Source of the DNA: Plazaster borealis
Taxonomy: Eukaryota > Echinodermata > Asteroidea > Forcipulatida > Labidiasteridae
DNA: 64,000 bases
Assembly (NCBI GenBank): GCA_021014325.1
Contig: CM037473.1
Coordinates: 14,818,696-14,882,695 of the forward strand
Reading direction: 5' to 3'
Under the pieces are notes generated by a model. It searched no databases and was not told the origin of the DNA. It saw only the letters and a program-made list of their open reading frames with translations. Position numbers and translations under genes: made by a program. Below are positions 56,498-64,000 of this stretch, one piece after another; positions within the stretch are counted from its first letter, which is position 1; each line of letters begins with the position of its first letter.

Positions 56498-56846
56498 GCC
56501 TGCGTTTCGAAAAGATTATAATCTGAGTATTTTCGAAACGGCGGACTGGAATTACCAGGCTTTCAGTATTTTTCGGAGCCTGAATTGAGGAAAGCCTGCG
56601 TTTCGAAAAGACCCAAGTCTAGGTATTTTCGAAACGGCGGACTGGAATTAACAGGCTTTCAGTATTTTTCAAAGCCTGAACAGGGAAAAGCCTGCGTTTC
56701 GAAAAGACCCAAATCTAGGTATTTTCGAAACGGCGGACTGGAATTACCAGGCTTTCAGTATTTTTTTCAAATCCGGGAAAAACCGTATTTTCGAACGGCT
56801 GGTATTTTCGACGGCGCGCTGGAATTACCAGGCTTCCAATTAATTT
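56498..56846 (+). repeat. Tandem repeat, 96-bp unit with internal hairpin, about 3.6 copies
   Basis: Units start GCCTGCGTTTCGAAAAGA at 56498, 56594 and 56690, an exact 96-bp period. Each holds CGTTTCGAAAA and, 15-20 nt later, TTTTCGAAACG, an 11-bp inverted repeat, then GGCGGACTGGAATTACCAGGC (itself partly palindromic). A partial, diverged unit ends near 56846. Confidence 0.9.
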
Positions 56847-58519
56847 CCGACCCTGTAAATTAATGATATCCAGTGCCCATTTTCATTGCTCTGCCTACCG
56901 TGGAATTCTGTGCTTACATATGGCCCTGCGAATCGTGCACTTTCAGGGATCCGTAAACGTATAATTCCGCCCATCCAGCGGGGTGCCGCGCAAAGCGCGG
57001 CATAAGACGGGGGCCAGTCTAAACAAGTATATGGAATTCGACCAACAGGGGGCGCCATAGGTTTTACAGATTGTGCCCCAGGATGCACCACACTAAGCTT
57101 CCCATATCAACCATTAATTTTATTTAAAAATACTTTTAAAAATACTTTAAAATCTCGCAGCCTATATTGAAATCATATTGAATGTATTTGCTAATAACTG
57201 GAAGGGACAATTTTGTTTATTTTGTTTTAACTTTGTATCGTTAATATTTATTTTTCCCAAAACGTCTTCATCACGAGTGTTCAATGCCCAAATGTTAATC
57301 TTATTCTTAGCAGTATCCTCTGAAATAATTTGTGTTCCACTCAATTTGCTCAGTGTTCTGTATATGTAATGTTTTTCATACTGTCAAAAGGCCACAAGAA
57401 TTCCCCCTGGTGGGACAGTTGTATCTGTCTTGTGTGTGTTTCCCCTACCCCCACAATCTTGAGTGAAAATCTGTATTATGTTTTAAATCGCTCGCAATGA
57501 GCGTGACACATTCCTGCAACATAATATTAAGTCTGTAAATGGACAACTTCAACTAATCAATCTAAAAGTCATGGGCCTACTTAATATTTTTTATCAATAT
57601 TCATTTGAAAGGTGATTTTAATAGACGAGTTCCGAATTATGTTTTTTTTAATAAGATCGATCGCTGTTATATTATTACGTTCTCTTCCGCCGCTTGATAC
57701 ACACCAGACCTTCATCCCGAAGTTCAACCCTAAATTATGTATTGTTTAATATTTTTTCTCGGTAATATATACTCTATATTAAGCTATAGTAATTAAATTT
57801 TCATGACGACTGCGTTTTCAAGTGGGTGTGGGCGAGTCAATACACGGGGGAGCTTGTGTCAACCTCCCCACCGGTCGATCGGGATAGTGCCTGGGGGTTT
57901 CCAAAGACTTTGGGTCCAATAAAGCTACTTACCAGAAATAGGTTACCAGGCAAAATACCACATCATTGTGTACACTTTTCCCGCTAATTTTTCTCAGCAG
58001 AACTAGGTTGTTAAGCAATAATTGTCTGTATAAGAATGCACTATAAAGTCGGCCTTTAGGATCTGATGAATAAACATTATATGTTTTTGATGTAAAGCCT
58101 GTAAGCGCAGACAAAACTTGCTTAGCAGAAAGTGATGAGCAGAAATAGGTTACCAGCCGAAATTCCGCAACGCTTATGTTGTTGCGACTGGCGTCCCACT
58201 CATTTGTTGTGTGTTAATAAATAAGCACATCGATATAAAAAAGGAAGAGATAAAGAACACGAAATTGCAAACAATTTTGCTTTCACCTCAAAATGTTTAG
58301 GTTAAAATCCCCATTTCACAATATCCAGTACCAACAAGTTAACTTTCGACAACAGGTTTGCCGGTCATTAACAAATCCCCCCTCAAAAAGTTAGTCTTTG
58401 TTTCTGTATTCTGTTTAGAACACACTTAAATTCTCTTTAACACGATCCACGCAACACTGTGTTTCTCTATTTTTAGCCATTATTGTGGACTAGGTTCTGA
58501 TCATGCGCACTTGACGGTT
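56847..58519. other. Non-coding stretch upstream of the TRAF exon
   Basis: 56880-56990 resembles the short MITE at 11396. 57912-58170 is a diverged MITE A relative (TTACCAGAAATAGGTTACCAGG, TGCTTAGCAGAAA). No gene was recognised. Confidence 0.4.
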
Positions 58520-58527
58520 TATAAATA
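58520..58527 (+). promoter_or_regulatory. TATA-box-like element of the TRAF gene
   Basis: TATAAATA lies about 360 bp before the coding start. Transcription would begin near 58550, leaving a 5' UTR of roughly 330 nt. CCAATAG is seen at about 58542. Confidence 0.45.
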
Positions 58528-58789
58528 CAGACTTGGCAGTTTCCAATAGCTCCGTTGCCTGTTGCAGAACATTACAGATCTATAATAAATTTCATAACAA
58601 GAGCAGTTGCTACACAAACGGTATCGGCAAATCGATCGACAGGCCCTGGAGAGCAGGCGAAGGATATCGATTTAGCTTTTAGCAGCAGATCTTACAGAAC
58701 GACACCACGACTAATTGTTAGCGGACACAATTGAAAGGCGAAGAGGCGATAGCCGCATCCGCCCCGGCCCTGACCAGAACATTTTTTTT

Positions 58790-58876
58790 ATGTCTGAGTG
58801 TGAATTTTGGAGTTTCTGTTTACGCTGCCAAAAGAAGTTAACGGTCATTTCTGGATTTCTATCCCGCTCGGTGTGA
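58790..58876 (+). CDS. Upstream ORF before the TRAF start
   Basis: Begins ATGTCTGAG and ends at TGA, coding 28 residues (MSECEFWSFCLRCQKK then LTVISGFLSRSV). It is out of frame with the main ORF and its stop lies only 5 nt before the main ATG. The start context is weak (TTTATGT). It would be a translational brake or a reinitiation element, provided the 5' UTR is unspliced here. Confidence 0.4.
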   Translation: MSECEFWSFCLRCQKKLTVISGFLSRSV

Positions 58877-58881
58877 CTATA

Positions 58882-59141
58882 ATGCCGGAACCCACGACAG
58901 ACACGGACTCCCTTGGGGAGGTCATCCCCCCACGGAGGGGGTCTGGGGCGTCCCAGAAGTCCAGCAACAGCAGTGAGGGGTCGGAGAAGAACATCAAGAT
59001 GGGGGACACCGAGGTGGTGTTCGTGGAGCAGCTGAACCAGAAGTACGAATGTGTCTTCTGCAACCAGGTGTTGAGGTACCCGGTGCAGTTTGAGGAGTGC
59101 GGGCATCGTTGTTGCACCTCTTGTCTCCCCAGCCTTCTCCG
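58882..59141 (+). CDS. TRAF-family adaptor, first coding exon (RING half)
   Basis: ATGCCGGAACCC starts an 86-codon exon ending CTCCG|GTAGGT (phase 2). Residues 1-44 are acidic and serine-rich. Residues 47-86 are FVEQLNQKYECVFCNQVL then RYPVQFEECGHRCCTSCL: a C57-x2-C60-x12-C73-x-H75-x2-C78-x2-C81 array, the first part of a C3HC4 RING, in the KYxCxxC...P.Q..CGHR.C..C setting typical of TRAF proteins. The remaining RING ligands, zinc fingers, coiled coil and MATH domain must lie beyond 64000. TRAF3/5-like is my best guess from the approach to the first cysteine. TRAF4-like spacing cannot be excluded. TRAFs act in the cytoplasm beneath TNF-receptor and Toll-type receptors as ubiquitin ligases or scaffolds. 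An open frame extends upstream to 58807 without an ATG. Confidence 0.85.
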
Positions 59142-60791
59142 GTAGGTCCAACCTGACTATCAAAAAAAAATCAAATTAATGGCAAACAAATAAATATCAT
59201 TCCCTACGAATAAGCCCTTAGACAGTCTTTAAGTTTGTTTTTCTCATAAGGTTGTCAATACCCTCTTGCCGTTGTTGTTGTTGTTGTCGTTGTTGATTGT
59301 TGATTGTTGTTTTGTTTTCAGTTGGATTTTTATGGGGGTTGAGAGAGAAAAACTCCCTAAGATTTTGTTTTGTCTCCTTCCCGGGACTTTGTCTAGGGCC
59401 TATATCCAAATGGGTAGTTAGTTTGAGTCTGGAAATATCTTTCGGTTGCAAAATGCGTTGAAAGTCCTTGATAGCGTTTCAGCTTCTATCGTGTAACCTT
59501 TAAGTCTTTACGTCGTTTAACAATTGATTTATTCTTTTGTTTATTTTGTTTATTTTTATTTTCTGTCGTGTTTTCTTTCCTTTCTTTCTTTATTAATTTA
59601 TTTATTTTTTTGCCAAGTGGTCTCCATCCTGAGTGTTCAATGCCCACATTATTTTTAGAAGTTTCCCCTGAAATAATTGATCCTTTCTTGATTGTTCTTG
59701 TTTTTTAAATTCTTGATTTATTCATTTATAAGTTCCTCAAAACACCAAACAACGTATCACATGGAGACAATAAGCCCACACAATAATTTCGTCATTTTGT
59801 CCATATGTTTTTGAATAATTCACGACACATTGAAAGGTGTCATTTGAAGTTTTTATCGTAAAAGTATAACAATAAAAATATGTTTTGAATAGCTAGAACG
59901 GTGCAGAGTGACAATTAGGAATGTTATGTTGTCTTTACAGCCTTCTTGATCTGTATTCTAAAGACCTTACTACGGCGCAGCCATTTTATTGTTTTTTCCC
60001 ATTCAAACCAATATCACCAAACCGAGGCTGGAATAATGAGTCAGGTCTCTATTTAGCATAACGAAAATCAGTGTATAGTCATGATTGATATGGTCGACAG
60101 GGGACAAGACAAAGGCGGTGGTAAAATACCGGTGTCTCCTTTATTCATGTACACGCATCTCTTCTTTCGACCTGATGGTCAAACGTTGTTTTAGAGATGG
60201 AACACCCGAAATGTTTACATAATTTGAAGCGGCTTCTTGTGAAGAAGTAATTGGTTTTAATGTTATCATAGCCTATGGTACTATACAGGATTGGTAAGGA
60301 CAACAAAAAATCATTATTTAACTTTAGTCTATATTAAAAATGACCTCATATGAGAAAAATGTATCTGAAAACCTATTTTAAAAACCCGTAACAGCTGATT
60401 TCGGTTGTTACAACCAAAATTAAGGACAATGTGTTCAAATATTTATAAAATGTGCATGGTTTTTCACTATTATTATTCTCCTGACTCACACAACGGGTTA
60501 AGCCTACGTTTTCACAGGTTTGTTATTTCATTTATATGGTTGATCACACAAGACATGAACACTGTCTGCGACTATTTTGTCAGCTCTACCAATCCTGTAT
60601 TATACCTTTAAAAGCATTTTAATGAACAGTGACGTCGACTGATGTATGAACAAATTAATTACTATAAAATTTCCTTTAACCACAATAACCTTTAAAAAGC
60701 CTGCAGAAAACCTCGGTAATTCCCAAAGACCATGTCCATACTTTCTGTTACCCAACATACATGAAATAACTACAAAGTCAACTTTAAAAGC
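59142..60791. other. TRAF gene, first intron (5' part)
   Basis: T-rich sequence with TTG repeats at 59270-59310. 60390-60613 is a diverged end of the E/C type MITEs (TTTTCACAGGTTTGTTATTTCA, CTTTAAA). No further TRAF exon was found. Confidence 0.5.
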
Positions 60792-61118
60792 TACAAAACA
60801 GGGCAGCGAGAGCGATCCTTTTTGCTCATAAATTATAGGACTCATGTTGATGATATGTTAAAGGAATTGGGATGGACAAGCCTTGAAAAAAGGCGGGATC
60901 ACACTGCTGTTATGGTGTTCAACAGCATCAATCATTTAACTCCTACTTATATCTCCCCACCTGAACAATACCATGGTTACAACATTAGAGCCAACGCTGA
61001 TGGTAAATTTAAACTAACCTATAGCTTAAAATTAAAGAATACCCACGTCATGTTTAGTTACAGATGTACAAAACTGTGGAGTGAGCTTCCAGCTATATTA
61101 GAAACCAACCTAGCATAA
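60792..61118 (+). pseudogene. LINE ORF2 C-terminal fragment, frameshifted
   Basis: One frame gives LQNRAARAILFAHK, then a shift, then LKELGWTSLEKRRDHTAVMV, FNSINHLTPTYISP and YRCTKLWSELPA, the standard post-RT signature of CR1/L2/Jockey-type LINEs. 5'-truncated and dead; it lies in the TRAF intron in sense orientation. Confidence 0.75.
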
Positions 61119-61191
61119 ACTCACTATAGATCAGAATTGTTTATAAATGAGACTAACCTTCTTGGGTTTTTTATATTTATTATGTGCAATC

Positions 61192-61255
61192 CTAACACGG
61201 TCCGCCATTTTGTAGGACCAAATTGTCGACTCCACAAAATGGCGGACCGTGTTAG
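61192..61255. repeat. Perfect 22-bp hairpin, 20-nt loop
   Basis: The arms start CTAACACGGTCCGCC and end GGCGGACCGTGTTAG and are exact reverse complements over 22 bp, through the CATTTTGT / ACAAAATG part. Probably a tiny MITE or its two fused ends. Confidence 0.9.
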
Positions 61256-61413
61256 TTCACGAAGTAAAGGGAAAACCACATACTTTCGAGGCATGTATTT
61301 TGTGTGGATCATTGTATTCTACTTTTCAAACATCTTTCCAATATTAATTTCGTAACAAACACTTTCAAACGCTTTTTATAGCCAAAAGCGGCCAATCCAA
61401 GGCAATGTGTCCC

Positions 61414-61802
61414 TTTAAAGGCATCGTACACATTTGGTAATTGGAGCCTTTTGTTTTTTTCAATCCTATGTAGTTGTAGATATATATCATAAAACTAACA
61501 TGTGAAAATTTCATTTCAAAAGGTGGTAGCGTTTATAAGATATTGCCGAAAATCTGGAGCGGTTGTGTCCACACAGGAAGAATAATCTGCATTGGAATAC
61601 ACACTCTGAGAAGCGTTACCGTAACACTTCTCAAGATTCCAAATATTTTTGGGATAAAAAGTGATTTTTTTCCATAACCGCAGTCCTTCGAAGTAAAAAG
61701 TCTCTCAAAATGCATTATACTATTCAAAGCTGCTGTACTTTTTACCAAGTAAGTTTTTATTGTCATAAATGAATCATTACCAAACGTGTACGATGCCTTT
61801 AA
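61414..61802 (+). repeat. MITE family B, copy 9 (complete)
   Basis: TTTAAAGGCATCGTACAC and GTGTACGATGCCTTTAA are near-perfect inverted ends. The middle is GTCCACACAGGAAGAATAATC and GAAGCGTTACCGTAACAC. 389 bp, the same length as copy 2. Confidence 0.88.
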
Positions 61803-62293
61803 GCTAAATCGATCATCAGAGTCACGAGAAATTAGTGAACAATAACATTTTATGTTTTCAATCTCTTGAAATATCGGGTTACGGACTTAACTCGCGAGAT
61901 CAAAGCACATGTCTTACTCGATCTAGACAAAAATGTAGAGACCCATTTTTCTCAAAATTATGTCATCAGATGTTTAGGATGTTGAACAATTTTGCAAGGG
62001 TATCGAAAACATTGGCAATTCACACCATTTTAACGTGAGGTTAGAGACTGGAAATGTTTTTCCCACTCACATAAGGACTCTATCTATTGGAAAATAAGTA
62101 CATCACAAAATTGAATTGGTTATTTCCCTTCCTCTTTAATCGCAACGTGGTCACTCTTTTGATGTGATGATGACTCTCTTCCAAACGTCAATAATAAAAA
62201 ACATTATGACAATCTAGAGCATGTAATGACCACTATTCATGCACTGCGTTTGTTAAAAGATAATGTAAATTATCAATGGACGAAGGACAATTG
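61803..62293. other. TRAF intron, unassigned
   Basis: No bounded repeat or exon was recognised. Confidence 0.4.
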
Positions 62294-62730
62294 GGCTGAG
62301 TTCGGGCGGTGTGTTCTTGGATTCTCGAGAACACGTAGGGTCGCTGTTCGTGTATCTTCCGCCCAAACGATGATGATGATGTAGAAAGAACGATTGGGTT
62401 GGTAATAGCCTAAAAAATAGGCTGGTTTCTGACATGTCACAAAACAGATGTTAAAACTTAGGGAGTCAAAAGGGAGTCAATTAGAGCAAATGTCGTACTG
62501 CCACCTTAAACCCAGTAACTTTCTCTTTATCGAAATGTATAGCTTCATTCTATGTTCTAACTATTCTCTTGAGATACTGCCGCCATTTTGTACAGTGTTG
62601 TTCTCGACTGATCCCTGCTGAAAGGTTGTGTGCGATCTTGTTCCGAGTGCATTGTTCTCGGGTCGTGTTCTCATCGTTCGGGCGTGCGAACAGCGCACTC
62701 GGGCCAAGAACACACCACCCGAACTCAGCC
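62294..62730. repeat. MITE-like element with 27-bp inverted ends
   Basis: GGCTGAGTTCGGGCGGTG...TTCTTGG at the left and CCAAGAA...CACCCGAACTCAGCC at the right match at 26 of 27 positions. Inside, TTCTCGAGAACAC and further TTCTCGGG/CCGAGT phrases give secondary palindromes. A 93-codon open frame across it has no family match. Confidence 0.75.
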
Positions 62731-62859
62731 AAGGATTCAACCAAACGAAGGCCGTGGACGGGAAAATATTCAGGCATATCCAATCCATGTGAACCAAACA
62801 TTGGTATCTGGATATTGATGTTTCCGCATACTGTATATACATTGTCTGTATTGGGAAAT

Positions 62860-63359
62860 TACGGAGCTCTGGAAGTGCCTTCCAACATGCTGAGATCCTG
62901 AGATAATTTACTGCAGGATGATGACATCATAAAACGTAAGATGGCGACATCCTGAGATGATTAAGTTCGGGATGACGACATTTTGAAAGTAGAATGTCGT
63001 CTTCCATATACATTTTTATCTCGGGATGACGACATCCTGATAGTAGGATGTTGTCATCCCAAGATAATTTATCTTGGGTTTTCGACACTTTAGATGTTAT
63101 CATCCCACGATGATTTATCTTGGGAAGTCGACATCCTACGTTTGGCATGTCGTCACCCGGAGCTCGGGATGTCGACATCTTACTTTCATGATGACGACAT
63201 CCTTAAGATAAAACATCGGGAATAAGACATCTTTTTTAGGATTTTGTCATCCCGAGATAAATCATCTTTAGGATGTCGTCATCTTACGTTTATGATGTCA
63301 TCATCCTGTAAATTATCTCAGTATCTCAACACGTCGGATGGCACTTTCAGAGCTCCGTA
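62860..63359. repeat. 500-bp fold-back element with intact 6-bp target duplication
   Basis: GGAAAT at 62854-62859 and 63360-63365 flank an element that starts TACGGAGCTCTGGAAGTGCC and ends GGC.CTTTCAGAGCTCCGTA (one mismatch in 20). The pairing is not limited to the ends: ATAATTTAC, AGGATGATGACATCATAAA, ACGTAAGATG.CGACATCCT and later blocks of each arm are mirrored in the other, so nearly the whole element is one long imperfect palindrome. It is built from 10-12 iterations of a GATGACGACATCC motif and its complement. No coding capacity. Confidence 0.85.
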
Positions 63360-63400
63360 GGAAATGGTTGCTGGTGGCGATTCATTTTTACAGATGCCCT

Positions 63401-63594
63401 GGGCCCAATTTCATAGAGCTGCTTAAGCAGAAAATATTGCCTAAACACTTTCTGCTTAGCAAAAATAAGCAGGATACCAGCCACAGATTGTACTTGTGAT
63501 ATGGTAGTTTGGCTGGTAACCTTATTCTGGTAAGCATAATTTTGTTGTGCTTGGCTGTTTTTGTGTGCTTAAGCACCAGTATGAAATTGGGGCC
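63401..63594. repeat. MITE family A, complete copy
   Basis: GGGCCCAATTTCATAGAGC left end, AGTATGAAATTGGGGCC right end, and the GATACCAGCCAC / TTGGCTGGTAACC body. It lies 36 bp after the fold-back element. Confidence 0.8.
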
Positions 63595-64000
63595 TGGTTG
63601 TTTCAGGTTTCAGGTTTATTTATTCCACAGTATTCAACCAAAGAAAGTAAATCAAGAAACATATGTATATACAATTATAGAAATGAGAATAGAGTAAATG
63701 TTTAACTGCGGTAAGAAGCAAAGCTTGTAGACAATGGTCTCTGTAATAGTCCATGAGCCTGGGGCTGAACTTTCACAATAGGCATTATCACAAAGGCATT
63801 TTTCAACAAAATGTATCATATACCCAAAAAAAACTCTTTACCTTATTTGGAAAAAAATAGTACAGCGGCATTTCCCTTGCCAAAATGCTGCTGTACTTTT
63901 TGATGGACAGCCCGCCATGCTAGCTAAGTGACAATACAACAGCTGTTTAATTATGTTGATGCACTTTCCATTAATTCTGCTAATTCTCAATTCATAACCA
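63595..64000. other. TRAF intron, unassigned right edge
   Basis: No exon or bounded repeat was recognised before the window ends. Confidence 0.4.

Noticed and set aside
56585..56863. Repetitive 92-residue open frame
   Set aside because: It simply translates the 96-bp tandem repeat, whose period is a multiple of three.
62561..62901. Overlapping 93- and 110-residue frames
   Set aside because: Both lie across the 62294-62730 inverted-repeat element and lack family signatures.

Overview
The window looks like intron- and repeat-rich nuclear DNA from a marine invertebrate deuterostome, probably an echinoderm (this is inference). The grounds are AT-rich sequence, GT-AG splice sites, a TRAF-type RING exon, several tRNA-derived SINE families, CR1/L2-like LINE tails, a Penelope-like element, and a very high load of short inverted-repeat elements (MITEs). 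Nothing looks bacterial or viral. Layout: 1-14,800 holds SINE copies, MITEs, a 120-148 bp tandem array (about 7,620-8,620) and no convincing gene. 14,838-15,953 (minus) is the one complete recognisable gene: a single-exon, membrane-anchored copine/RGLG-type VWA protein. 16,000-44,700 is almost pure repeat: at least nine copies of one TTAA-flanked MITE family, two relatives of it, a TATAGAC-terminus family, a GGGCCCAATTTCAT family, degraded LINE ends and a minisatellite of eleven 34-bp units. 44,749-44,866 (minus) is a possible orphan exon with a perfect splice donor. 45,174-47,425 is a Penelope-like retroelement with two nearly identical arms in inverted orientation, a deleted reverse transcriptase and a hammerhead-ribozyme-like core. 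49,700-55,700 is the second gene-bearing patch: the last exon of a basic, serine-rich protein (minus), a 155-residue ORF (minus), and, divergent from it, a possible two-exon small gene (plus). 56,498-56,846 is a 96-bp tandem repeat. 58,520-59,141 carries a TATA-like box, an upstream ORF and the first coding exon of a TRAF-family gene on the plus strand. Its first intron runs past the right edge and contains a LINE end, MITEs, a perfect 22-bp hairpin and a 500-bp fold-back element with intact target duplications. The genes do not form a pathway. The only functional theme supported by sequence is ubiquitin or immune-type signalling at the TRAF exon and, by family resemblance only, the RGLG-like VWA gene. 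The strongest unusual signals are structural: the 500-bp fold-back element, the Penelope-like element with ribozyme-like motif, MITEs nested in MITEs, and long perfect hairpins.
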